Source: JACCUZ01 sp038246575 (GTDB lineage Bacteria; Actinomycetota; Actinomycetes; JACCUZ01). From it: 24,133 nucleotides of DNA. The stretch lies in contig JBBRVU010000047.1 in assembly GCA_038246575.1 (NCBI GenBank), positions 1 through 24,133 on the forward strand, written 5' to 3'. Shown in pieces: positions 1-7,265 of this stretch. Position 1 is the stretch's first letter; each line of letters begins with the position of its first letter. The notes beneath the pieces are model-generated. The model was given only the letters and a program-made list of their open reading frames with translations, searched no databases and was not told the DNA's origin. The position numbers and the translations under genes are program-made.

Positions 1-224
1 CGCTCGTGGGGGAGTACGACGGGTCCGGGCACCGTCAGTTGGAGGCGCACACGGCGGACAACCTCCGGGAGGAGCGGTTCGAGGCCATGGGGCTGCTCGT
101 GGTCCGCGCGAGCGCGCTGGACCTGTGGCCGGGCCGGGCCCAGCTCGTCGCCCGGTTGCGTGCGGCCTGGTCCCGCGGGATGGCGCGGGACCGGGTCGGC
201 GACCGCTGGCGCTGCGCACCCTGA
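1..224 (+). CDS. C-terminal fragment of a DUF559-like (small endonuclease-fold) protein
   Basis: The 5' part lies outside the window; the frame is open from base 3 and ends with TGA at 222-224. The visible tail has an EYDG segment, then a run of charged residues (REERFEAMG), then LLVVRASALDL. This pattern is typical of the end of DUF559/Vsr-like domains in actinobacterial proteins, many of which carry an AbiEi-type winged helix at the N-terminus. Only about 73 residues are visible, so neither the N-terminal domain nor the catalytic residues can be checked. It points toward the nucleoside operon but is convergent with it and unlikely to be related. The assignment rests on sequence resemblance only. 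Confidence 0.5.
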   Translation, partial: LVGEYDGSGHRQLEAHTADNLREERFEAMGLLVVRASALDLWPGRAQLVARLRAAWSRGMARDRVGDRWRCAP

Positions 225-380
225 CCCGCGAGCGCTGCGAAGCCGGGCGGACACGCTGGCGTTTCGCACCCAGATCGCAGCGCTCCGCGAGATGGGGCGC
301 CAGGGTCGGCGCTGGGTGGGTACCGACTTGCGGTGCCCTTGCGAACGACTAGCCCTTCACCGCACCCCACGGCACACTGA

Positions 381-403
381 ATGAGCTATCGACGCTAGCT
401 CGT
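381..403 (-). terminator. Weak hairpin at the end of the leftward nucleoside operon
   Basis: GAGCTA (383-388) pairs with TAGCTC (396-401) around a 7-base loop, with one more wobble and one A-T pair outside. The stem overlaps the stop codon of the deaminase gene. No T tract follows, so this may be a weak terminator or a chance hairpin. I see nothing else in 225-394. Confidence 0.25.
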
Positions 404-1372
404 CCGTCCCATCAGGGCCTGACGCGTGGTGGCGTCACAGAAGGCGACGTCGAGGGCGGCCTGGCTCATCGCCTCGAGGTCGGACTGGCTTGCTCCTAGA
501 ACCTCCTTGACGAGCCGACGCTCCTCGGACAACGGTGCGCCGGTCGTCACCGGATCGTCGTCACCGAGCACGACCCGGAGCCCAGCCGCGAGCATCGCCC
601 TGAGGGGATGCGACGAGATATCGGGAACTGCCCCGGTGAGCACATTGGAAGTGGGACAGACCTCGAAGCACAGCCCCTCGCCTGACGCCCAGGACATCAC
701 CTCTGGGTCGAGGACAACCCGGCTGCCGTGACCGATGCGGTTGACGCCGAGCCGGTCGTGGGCCTCGCGGGCGGCAGCAGCCGGGCCGGCTTCTGCCGCG
801 TGCGCGGTCGTCCCCAGGCCGCCGTCCCGGGCGATCGCAAATGCCCGGACGAACGGGATCAGGTCGGGGTAGCGGGCCTCATCGCCAGCCAGGTCCACGG
901 CCGCAACGCCGTTGTCGCGGTAACGAACCGCCGTCCGGGTCACACGGATCGCGGCGTCCTCGTCGAACTCTCGCAGCATCGCGAGGACCAGGACCGCGGG
1001 TATGCCGCTCGAGGACACGCCGTCGGAGAGCCCCTCGCACATCGCCGCCACCACTGCGTCCAGCGGCAGGTCCTCCCTCACATGGGTAGTCGGACCCGCG
1101 CGCAGCTCGAGGAAGGCGGTGCCGTCAGCGGCAGCGTCCTCCACCGCCTCGCGGGTGACGCGGACGAGCGCGTCATAGGACCCGAGGACGGGGTAGGCCG
1201 CGGCGACATGTGTGAGGTATTGCGTCAGGTTGCCCCTTGCCATCATTTGCAGCGCCGCCTCCCATCCCCCGGCCGGGTCCGGGACGCCTGCTGCGCTAGC
1301 CAGCTCTCGAGCTGTCGCCGGCCGCACCCACCCCTCGAGGTGGGTATGCAGGTTCATCCGCAGGCCGATCAC
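395..1372 (-). CDS. Adenosine deaminase family protein
   Basis: Metal-dependent hydrolase of the adenosine/AMP deaminase family, expected to deaminate adenosine or a related amino-purine nucleoside to its inosine-type product in the cytoplasm. The 325-residue protein has the family landmarks in order: the HTHLEG metal motif (His9, His11), HAAE with the zinc ligand His191 and catalytic Glu194, RIGHG (His215), CPTSN, and the LGDDDP metal/catalytic aspartates at 271-272. Length matches the usual 330-340. I start it at GTG 1372, which overlaps the TGA of the upstream phosphorylase (GTGA), giving translational coupling; ATG 1357 is the alternative. Longer readings enter the neighbouring gene. It is the last gene of the leftward operon. 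HAAE instead of the classical HAGE, and DDDP instead of TDDP, suggest a subgroup with a different substrate, so adenosine itself is not assured. Confidence 0.88.
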   Translation of the reverse strand: MIGLRMNLHTHLEGWVRPATARELASAAGVPDPAGGWEAALQMMARGNLTQYLTHVAAAYPVLGSYDALVRVTREAVEDAAADGTAFLELRAGPTTHVREDLPLDAVVAAMCEGLSDGVSSSGIPAVLVLAMLREFDEDAAIRVTRTAVRYRDNGVAAVDLAGDEARYPDLIPFVRAFAIARDGGLGTTAHAAEAGPAAAAREAHDRLGVNRIGHGSRVVLDPEVMSWASGEGLCFEVCPTSNVLTGAVPDISSHPLRAMLAAGLRVVLGDDDPVTTGAPLSEERRLVKEVLGASQSDLEAMSQAALDVAFCDATTRQALMGRTS

Positions 1373-2154
1373 CCGCCGGACCCCATCCGGAAGGCCGCCT
1401 CCAGAGCGATGTCGATGCTGTGCTCCCACCCTGTCGCGAGGCGGGTGTTCTCGACCTCTTCGCTGTACTCCGCAGTTGCGGTCACCAGGTTCCCGGACAC
1501 CCCGCAGATCATCCCCGCGCGCAACCCGCGAAGCCTGGCGACCGTGAACACCGCCGCGCTCTCCATCTCGACGTTGAGCAGGCCGAGGGATGTCATGCGG
1601 GCCAGCCACTCCGGCCCCTCGGCGTAGAACGCGTCGTCGGAGACGTTGATCCCGACATGCACACGCACGCCCTCGGACAGCGCCGTCTCCCGTGCTGCTT
1701 CCGTCAGCGCCGTCGTCAGCTCGGTGTCCGGCACGGCGGGGTAACCCAGCGGCGCGTATGCCAGCGAGGTGCCGTCGTTGCGGAAGGTCCCCGTGTTCAC
1801 GACGAGGTCACCCACAGCGATGTCAACCTTGAGTGCGGCTGTGCTTCCGACCCTGATGAACGTGTGCACACCGCACCTGGCCAGCTCCTCCACGGCGATT
1901 GCCGCGGAAGGACAGCCGATGCCGGTGGACATCGCCGTGACGCGCATCCCCTTGTACGTGCCGACGACCGTCCTGTACTCCCGGGCGTGCGCGACCTCCA
2001 CCGGGTCCTGCAGCTTGTCCGCGATGAGCTGGACCCGGAACGGGTCGCCCGGCATCAGCGCGACCTCGCCGACCTCCCCCGGGGCGACCTTGATGTGGTA
2101 CTGCCTCCCGACCGATCCTTTGGGTGCCGCGGCTGCTGACTGGTCGTGGGTCAC
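1369..2154 (-). CDS. Nucleoside phosphorylase (uridine phosphorylase-like, PNP/UDP family)
   Basis: Cleaves the glycosidic bond of a nucleoside with phosphate to give base and (deoxy)ribose-1-phosphate. The 261-residue protein has the full NP-I signature set: GDPFR (36-40, phosphate binding), STGIGCPS (76-83), RVGSTAAL (101-108), and VEMES (195-199), whose Met-Glu pair holds the ribose. Length fits Udp/DeoD proteins (about 240-260). The start is GTG 2154, preceded by a good ribosome-binding site (GAGGAG, about 10 bases upstream); longer readings run through the preceding gene in another frame. It lies 7 bases after the degenerate paralogue and overlaps the deaminase by 4. Base specificity cannot be read from sequence. 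Pairing with a deaminase favours a purine nucleoside, while overall similarity looks more Udp-like. Confidence 0.88.
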   Translation of the reverse strand: MTHDQSAAAAPKGSVGRQYHIKVAPGEVGEVALMPGDPFRVQLIADKLQDPVEVAHAREYRTVVGTYKGMRVTAMSTGIGCPSAAIAVEELARCGVHTFIRVGSTAALKVDIAVGDLVVNTGTFRNDGTSLAYAPLGYPAVPDTELTTALTEAARETALSEGVRVHVGINVSDDAFYAEGPEWLARMTSLGLLNVEMESAAVFTVARLRGLRAGMICGVSGNLVTATAEYSEEVENTRLATGWEHSIDIALEAAFRMGSGG

Positions 2155-2161
2155 GGTGCCA

Positions 2162-2815
2162 TCACTCCTCGTCTGTTGCGGTGAGCGATCGCAGGACCGC
2201 CTCGGCCATCTCGTGTCCGGCCCGGCCGACCATCGTTTCGGGTGTGCCGGCATCGGCCAACACGGCCGCGGCACGGACTCGCTTGGCCGCGGCGACGACG
2301 AATAGCGCAGCGCAGCGCAGGTCGCGAGCGGCGATGGCCATCGGGCTCGTGCTCGCACCGTCGAGCACGTCCACCGTTTCCACGAGGCCGTACGACGTGT
2401 GGCCCCCGGACTCGACGGCCAGCCGTGCCCGCAGGCCGGGGTGGGGGAGCGCAGGGAACGCCAGCGGGGCGTACTGCGCGCTCGTCCCGTCCCCACGCAC
2501 CGCGCCGTGCGGCAGCAGCCAGCTCGTGTCGACGTCTGCGAACTCCGCGGTCCCCATCAGCACGACCGTCTGCACCCCGGCGCGGGCCAGCTCCTCTACC
2601 GCGATCGCCAGAGGAGGGGCGCCGACGCCCACCGTCGTGACCAGGACCGGCTGCCCGTCCCACAGCCCCAGGTGGTTGACGTACTCGCGCCGCGTCGCGA
2701 CGTGTCGTCCACCGGTCGCGGCCACCAGAGGCGCAGTGGGGAGCATCGGGTCGACGAGGACGGCCAGTCGAGGCACCAGCGAGGTCGCCACCCCGAGGTG
2801 GTAGAGCTCAGCCAC
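2162..2815 (-). CDS. Degenerate nucleoside phosphorylase paralogue, probably not catalytic by itself
   Basis: This 217-residue protein aligns by eye with its two neighbours: VGVGAPPLAIAVEELA (62-77) matches the STGIG/ATGMG segment, VLMGTAEF (86-93) matches RVGSTAA, and GDGTSAQYAPL (108-118) matches NDGTSLAYAPL of the next gene. Key residues are missing. The GDPxR phosphate loop is replaced by VDPMLPT without the arginine, and the VEMES ribose motif is replaced by ARDLRCAALF, lacking the Met-Glu pair. It is also about 30-40 residues shorter. The start is GTG 2815, which overlaps the upstream phosphorylase stop by 8 bases and has GGAG 5 bases upstream. The intact frame and tight coupling argue against decay. 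It may be a regulatory or structural partner of one of the active paralogues, or an enzyme with altered chemistry. Confidence 0.75.
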   Translation of the reverse strand: MAELYHLGVATSLVPRLAVLVDPMLPTAPLVAATGGRHVATRREYVNHLGLWDGQPVLVTTVGVGAPPLAIAVEELARAGVQTVVLMGTAEFADVDTSWLLPHGAVRGDGTSAQYAPLAFPALPHPGLRARLAVESGGHTSYGLVETVDVLDGASTSPMAIAARDLRCAALFVVAAAKRVRAAAVLADAGTPETMVGRAGHEMAEAVLRSLTATDEE

Positions 2816-3530
2816 GGTCGCTCCGGATCAGCTCGGCCATCCCGGCAACCGCCAGCCGGCACAGGTCGTCGTCATCGGTCCAGGCGGTGCCGTCCTCGTG
2901 CACGACGTCGTTCACCTTCACGACCGCTCCGGCGCGGGCGCCGTGCCGGGTGGCCAGGCAGAACAGGATCGCGGCCTCCATCTCGGACGCGAGGACCCCG
3001 AGGCGCTGCCACGAGCGCCAGGCAGAGCGCAGGTCGTCCTCGAGCGGCGTGCTCGCGGGGTCGATCTCCCCGAAGAACGAGTCCTTCGTGTGCACCACGC
3101 CGCACCGGACGGACTGGCCCTGCGCCCTGGCGGCCCGAAGGAGAGCGTCCACGACACCGGGGTCGGCAACGGCGGGGGCCGAAGCGGGCAGGAAGTGCGA
3201 CGACGCACCTTCGTGCCGCACGGCGGCGGACGCGACGACGATCTCGTTGAACCCGACCTCCGGGGAGACCGAGCCGGCTCCACCGACGCGGACGAAGGTG
3301 TCCACGCCGCGATCCACCAGTCGGCCGACGCTCAGCGCGACGCTCGGCCCGCCCATCCCGGTCGCTGCGACCAGTACAGCGGTGCCCTCGACCCGCCCCA
3401 CCGCCTCAACGAACGGCGGCTCGTGCCTGGTGACCACCGCGTCCTGCATGTGGGCCACCAGACGCGTGACGCGTCCCGGGTCGCCGGGGAGCAGCGCGTA
3501 GCGAGACTCCTGCTCGTGGGGTGTCGTCAT
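2808..3530 (-). CDS. Nucleoside phosphorylase, second Udp-like paralogue
   Basis: A 240-residue PNP/UDP-family phosphorylase expected to split a nucleoside with inorganic phosphate. Visible motifs are LLPGDPGRV (13-21, phosphate loop), ATGMGGPS (56-63), RVGGAGS (81-87), HTKDSFF (147-153) and SEMEA (182-186, ribose-binding Met-Glu). The C-terminus with VKVNDVV is characteristic of the uridine phosphorylase branch. The ATG at 3530 overlaps the TGA of the creatininase-family gene (ATGA), so the two are coupled. The motif set is complete and length is normal, so I expect activity. Having two complete phosphorylases plus a nucleoside hydrolase in one locus suggests more than one nucleoside or base is handled. 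Confidence 0.88.
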   Translation of the reverse strand: MTTPHEQESRYALLPGDPGRVTRLVAHMQDAVVTRHEPPFVEAVGRVEGTAVLVAATGMGGPSVALSVGRLVDRGVDTFVRVGGAGSVSPEVGFNEIVVASAAVRHEGASSHFLPASAPAVADPGVVDALLRAARAQGQSVRCGVVHTKDSFFGEIDPASTPLEDDLRSAWRSWQRLGVLASEMEAAILFCLATRHGARAGAVVKVNDVVHEDGTAWTDDDDLCRLAVAGMAELIRSDRG

Positions 3531-4351
3531 GGCCGGGACGCATCCTCTCCGGTGATTCGGCGGGCCTCGGCGAGCCGCCAGTCTGCGACGTCCGTCGGGG
3601 CGGGCGGCGGCGGCTGCTCCGAGAGCATTGCTGTCACCACGCCGGTCAGCACGTCCGCCGCGTGCTCGAAGAGACGCCGACCGTCTGCGGCAGTCGCGCG
3701 GGTGACTCCGCGACCTATGGACCCGGACAGCGACTTGCGGCTCATGTCGTAGGCGAACGCCCAGTCCTGTTCGTCGTGGTCGACGGCGCGGTCCATGCGC
3801 ACCAGGTCCGGCCGAAGGTGGAGCATCAGCGCCGTCTCGGCCCAGTTCGCGTGGAACTCCGACCGTGAGGTGGGCGCGTCAGAGGACACGTCATCCCAGA
3901 GCTGGGGGCTGAGGTCCCACCAGCTCCGGCCGGCGACGCTCACCCCGGGGCTCAGCACAGCAACCAGCTCGTCCACCGCGTTCCACAGCACGCCGGTGTT
4001 GCCGAGATGTCCGTTGAGCACGAACAGCTTGGTGAACCCGGCCGCCGCCAACCACCGGCAGATGTCCTCCAAGACCGCCTGTGCGGTCGCCGGCCTGAGC
4101 GCAAGCGTGCCCGGGAACAGGCTGCTGTGCCCCTGGGACGAGGAGTAAAGGACGGTCGGCGCGACAACAACTCCCGTGCGCCGGGACGACTCCATGGCGA
4201 GCGCCTCCACCACGACGCTGTCCACCAGCAGAGGCAGGTGCGGACCGTGCTGCTCGACGGCGCCCACCGGGAGGACGACCAGGGGCATCTCTGCGGCGAG
4301 CCCGACCACGTCGACCCAGCTGAGCTCCCCCAGCAGCACGGGATCGGACAC
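3527..4351 (-). CDS. Creatininase-family amidohydrolase
   Basis: A member of the creatininase superfamily, metal-dependent hydrolases of cyclic amides and formamides (creatininase, the FAPy deformylase ArfB, and mycofactocin MftE belong here). From GTG 4351 it is 274 residues. Metal ligands of the family are visible: Glu33 and His35 in GAVEQHG, Asp44, His115 in NGHLGN and Glu172 in HANWAET. GHSSLFPGTL is the usual substrate-loop segment. I chose GTG 4351 (GAGGG about 8 bases upstream) over ATG 4405 because the 18 extra codons have poor third-position GC and a palindrome sits on that ATG. It is first in the leftward operon and 4 bases overlapped with the next gene. HANWAET differs from the common HAGExET, so the substrate is open. 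In this context a ring-opening or deformylation of a modified base or nucleoside is plausible, but that is inference. Confidence 0.82.
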   Translation of the reverse strand: MSDPVLLGELSWVDVVGLAAEMPLVVLPVGAVEQHGPHLPLLVDSVVVEALAMESSRRTGVVVAPTVLYSSSQGHSSLFPGTLALRPATAQAVLEDICRWLAAAGFTKLFVLNGHLGNTGVLWNAVDELVAVLSPGVSVAGRSWWDLSPQLWDDVSSDAPTSRSEFHANWAETALMLHLRPDLVRMDRAVDHDEQDWAFAYDMSRKSLSGSIGRGVTRATAADGRRLFEHAADVLTGVVTAMLSEQPPPPAPTDVADWRLAEARRITGEDASRP

Positions 4352-4456
4352 TTTTCGGCCCTCGCAATTCCTCGGCGCCGTCTGTTGAGGACGATAGGTT
4401 GTCATGTTAACCTGCCGACTTCAAGAGGCGCTTGCCAAGCGAGAGGACCGCTCCAC
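4352..4456. promoter_or_regulatory. Divergent promoter region with a candidate operator palindrome
   Basis: This short stretch separates the two nucleoside operons and must hold both promoters. The palindrome AGGTTGTCATGTTAACCT lies at 4396-4413: AGGTT/AACCT arms plus a CATG centre, 14 of 18 positions symmetric. This is the size expected for a GntR/HutC dimer site, and such a regulator is encoded in the rightward operon. The region is also AT-richer than its surroundings. I could not assign convincing -35/-10 pairs in either direction. Confidence 0.4.
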
Positions 4457-5629
4457 GTGGACCGAACAGTGAGCCCGACCCGAACCCGAATGCTGCTGGC
4501 CGCCGGTTTGGCGACGGCGGCCCTGCTGGCCGCCTGCGGCAACGACGCCGAGACCAGCAAGGACGCCGGCGGCGCGACGGCGTCAGCCACCTCGCCGTCC
4601 TCCAGCGCGAGCGCCGAGCCGGTCCAGGCGGCGGTGACCCTGGACGAGCTGTGCGCCTCCGACTTCTCTGACGTCAAGGCACCAGAAGGCTTCAAGGCCG
4701 GCTTGGTGACCGATGTCGGCACCGTGAACGACGGAAGCTTCAATCAGTTCGCCTACGAGGGCCTCAAGGCCGCCGAGGCCTGCTTCGGCATCGAGACCGA
4801 CTTCATCGAGACCGCAAACCAGGCCGACTACAACAACAACCTGAGGACGATCCTGTCCGACAAGCCGGACGTCGTCGTGACGACAGGCTTCCTTCTCGCC
4901 GACGCAACCCTCAAGTTCGCGCAGGACAACCCGGACGTCGGATGGATCGGCATCGACCAGTTCCAGGAGACGTACCCGGACAACTACGTGGGCATCCTGT
5001 TCCGCGAGGACCAGGGCGGCTATCTCGCCGGAGCCCTGGCCGGTCAGCTCACCGAGTCCAATGTGATCGGTGTGGTCGCCGGCCGCGAGGACGTCCCGCC
5101 GGTCGTGCGGTACGTGAACGGCTACGAGGCTGGGGCGAAGTCGGTCAACCCGGACGTTGAGGTGCTTCGCGTCTACAACGCGTCGTTCGACGACCCCGCC
5201 AAGGGTGCGTCGGATGCGAAGCAGATGCTCGGGGAGGGCGCAGACGTCATCTTCGGTGCGGGTGGCATCACTGGCTCCGGCGGCGTGCGAGCGGCCGCTG
5301 AGTCCGGCTCGTGGGCGATCGGGGTGGACCAGGACCAGTACGCCACGATCTTCGGCAGCGGTTCCGCCGATGGTGCGGACCGCATCGCCTCGTCCGCCGT
5401 CAAGCGCGTCGACCTGGGCGTGTTCACCCAGATCGCCGCAGCCATCAAGGGCGAGTTCAAAGGCGGGATATTCCAGCTCACCGCCGAGAACGACGGGATC
5501 ACCTACGCCCCGTCGCACGATGCGGACATCCCTGCCGATGTCCTGCAGAAGCTCGAGGAGACCCGGGTCGGTCTGGCAGACGGCAGCATCGAGACTGGTG
5601 TGGACCCGATCACCGGTCAGCCGCTGTAG
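4457..5629 (+). CDS. BMP/PnrA-family lipoprotein, nucleoside ABC transporter substrate-binding protein
   Basis: Extracellular lipoprotein that captures nucleosides and delivers them to the permeases encoded downstream. The start is GTG 4457, with GAGAGGA 9 bases upstream; GTG 4469 is a weaker alternative. The 390-residue protein has an Arg-rich N-terminus, a hydrophobic stretch and the lipobox LLAAC with the lipid-modified Cys27. A Ser/Ala/Thr-rich linker follows to about residue 60. The Bmp domain then runs to the end, with the family landmarks GLVTDVGTVNDGSFNQ, the DVGWIGID segment, YLAGALAG and GAGGITGSGG. BMP proteins studied so far (PnrA, BmpA, the Nup systems) bind purine or broad nucleosides, and the surrounding catabolic genes agree. 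It is the first gene of the rightward operon and is separated from the ATPase by a strong hairpin. Confidence 0.92.
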   Translation: MDRTVSPTRTRMLLAAGLATAALLAACGNDAETSKDAGGATASATSPSSSASAEPVQAAVTLDELCASDFSDVKAPEGFKAGLVTDVGTVNDGSFNQFAYEGLKAAEACFGIETDFIETANQADYNNNLRTILSDKPDVVVTTGFLLADATLKFAQDNPDVGWIGIDQFQETYPDNYVGILFREDQGGYLAGALAGQLTESNVIGVVAGREDVPPVVRYVNGYEAGAKSVNPDVEVLRVYNASFDDPAKGASDAKQMLGEGADVIFGAGGITGSGGVRAAAESGSWAIGVDQDQYATIFGSGSADGADRIASSAVKRVDLGVFTQIAAAIKGEFKGGIFQLTAENDGITYAPSHDADIPADVLQKLEETRVGLADGSIETGVDPITGQPL

Positions 5630-5639
5630 ACCCGGAGCT

Positions 5640-5678
5640 GCATGGGGGCGCGGTCGTCGCACGGCCGCGCCCCCATGC
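5640..5678 (+). promoter_or_regulatory. Strong intercistronic hairpin between lipoprotein and ATPase genes
   Basis: CATGGGGGCGCGG (5641-5653) is perfectly complementary to CCGCGCCCCCATG (5665-5677). Including a G-C pair outside and three or four pairs inside, the stem reaches about 17 bp with a tiny loop. There is no T tract and the operon continues immediately. It may be a partial terminator or a 3'-end stabiliser that keeps the lipoprotein mRNA in excess over the transporter core, as is common for binding-protein-dependent transporters. The function is inferred. Confidence 0.6.
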
Positions 5679-5702
5679 CACACCCCCAGCAGAACGGTCC
5701 CC

Positions 5703-7265
5703 ATGCGCACCCACAGCAGCACCGACGACGAGCATCCGGCCCGTTCCGGCGACGCGCCCGTGCTCCGCGTGCGGGGTCTGACCAAACGCTTCCCAGGTGT
5801 GGTCGCCAACTCCGGCGTCGACCTCGCGCTGCAGCGTGGGGAGATCCTGTGCCTGCTCGGGGAGAACGGCGCCGGCAAGAGCACCCTGATGAACGTTGTC
5901 TACGGCCTCTACCGCCCCGACGAGGGCGAGGTCGAGGTCCACGGCCGACGAGTGGACTTCGGCTCCTCGTCCGACGCCATCGCCAGCGGGATCGGCATGG
6001 TTCACCAGCACTTCCAGCTCATCCCTGTCATGACGGTTGCCGAGAACGTCGTGCTCGGCAAGGAAGGGCGGCGTGGTCCGTTCCTCGACATCGACAAGGC
6101 ACGACGCGACGTGCGGGAGCTGTCCAGCAGGTACGGCCTGGATGTCGATCCGGACGCCGTGGTCGGCGAGCTGTCTGTCGGTGCCCAGCAGCGGGTGGAG
6201 CTGGTCAAGGCGCTCTACCGGGACGCCGACATCCTGATCCTCGACGAGCCCACCGCTGTCCTCACCCCGCAGGAGGTCGTCGAGTTCTTCGACGTGGTCC
6301 GCAGCCTGGTGGATGCCGGGAAGTCCGTTGTCTTCATCACGCACAAGCTGCGTGAGGTACTGGCTGTGGCAGACACCGTGGTCATCATGCGCGCCGGCAA
6401 GGTGGTCGAGACGATGCCCGCTGCGGGAGCCACCGAGCAGAGCCTGGCCACGCTCATGGTGGGCCGCGAAGTAGGTTTCGAGGTGATCAAGGGCCCGGCA
6501 CGACCGGGCGACGTGGTGCTGTCCGTGCGGGACCTCCACGTGGCCGATGACCGGGGTCACACGACGGTGCAGGGGCTGGACCTCGAGGTCCGGGCAGGCG
6601 AGATTCTGGGCATCGCCGGAGTGGAGGGCAACGGCCAGCGCGAGCTGGTTGAGGCAATCGCTGGAATGCGGACCGCTCTCTCCGGGACCGTCGAGATCGT
6701 CGGTCGTGACACGACCCGGTGGTCCCCTCGCGAGGTGGAGATGCTCGGTGTCGGGCACGTGCCCGAGGACCGGGGCAAGCACGGGCTGGTCGGCACCTAC
6801 CCGATCACCGACAACCTGGTCCTCAACCGCTACCACCGCCGTGCGTTCTCCCGCAGGCTGGTGATGAACCGGGCCGCCATGACTCGCAACGCGCTCGAGC
6901 TGATCGAGAAGTTCGACGTCAGGACCCCGTCACCACACGTGGCCGCGGGCACCCTCTCCGGGGGGAACCAGCAGAAGATCGTCATGGCCCGCGAGCTGTC
7001 CGGCGACCTCCGCCTGCTCCTGGTTGCACAACCGACTCGCGGGCTCGACGTGGGTTCCATCGAGTTCATCCACCGGCAGGTCGTCGTACGCCGTGACGCC
7101 GGGGCAGCTGTGCTGCTCGTGTCCGCGGAGCTTGACGAGATCCTCTCGCTCGCCGACCGGGTCGGGGTGCTCTACCGCGGACGCCTGGCGGCCGTCATGG
7201 ACCGGGCGGACGCCACACGCGAGAAGGTCGGCCTGCTCATGGCCGGGGGAGGGGCAGGCGCGTGA
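5703..7265 (+). CDS. Nucleoside ABC transporter ATP-binding protein (two fused ATPase domains)
   Basis: A 520-residue cytoplasmic ATPase of the RbsA/NupA type that powers the two permeases downstream. Domain 1 is complete: Walker A GENGAGKST (53-61), the HQHFQLIP Q-loop region, signature LSVGAQQ (157-163) and Walker B LILDEP (178-183). Domain 2 has a degenerate Walker A, GVEGNGQRE (306-314), with no GKS/T, but keeps LSGGNQQK (418-425). Its Walker B region reads VAQPTRGLD (441-449), with Gln where glutamate is usual. This asymmetry is normal for the family. I start at ATG 5703; the upstream sequence has only a poor Shine-Dalgarno and the strong hairpin precedes it. The stop overlaps the next gene by 4 bases (GTGA). 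Confidence 0.93.
   Translation: MRTHSSTDDEHPARSGDAPVLRVRGLTKRFPGVVANSGVDLALQRGEILCLLGENGAGKSTLMNVVYGLYRPDEGEVEVHGRRVDFGSSSDAIASGIGMVHQHFQLIPVMTVAENVVLGKEGRRGPFLDIDKARRDVRELSSRYGLDVDPDAVVGELSVGAQQRVELVKALYRDADILILDEPTAVLTPQEVVEFFDVVRSLVDAGKSVVFITHKLREVLAVADTVVIMRAGKVVETMPAAGATEQSLATLMVGREVGFEVIKGPARPGDVVLSVRDLHVADDRGHTTVQGLDLEVRAGEILGIAGVEGNGQRELVEAIAGMRTALSGTVEIVGRDTTRWSPREVEMLGVGHVPEDRGKHGLVGTYPITDNLVLNRYHRRAFSRRLVMNRAAMTRNALELIEKFDVRTPSPHVAAGTLSGGNQQKIVMARELSGDLRLLLVAQPTRGLDVGSIEFIHRQVVVRRDAGAAVLLVSAELDEILSLADRVGVLYRGRLAAVMDRADATREKVGLLMAGGGAGA

Noticed and set aside
4352..4405. N-terminal extension of the creatininase-family protein to ATG 4405
   Set aside because: The 18 codons have about half GC3, unlike the rest of the gene, and carry an operator-like palindrome; GTG 4351 has a better ribosome-binding site. 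Not fully excluded.
5640..5678. Riboswitch before the ATPase gene
   Set aside because: A simple hairpin without a recognisable aptamer core.
4583..6836. Long minus-strand frames across the lipoprotein and ATPase genes
   Set aside because: Mirror frames of genes with clear lipobox and Walker motifs.
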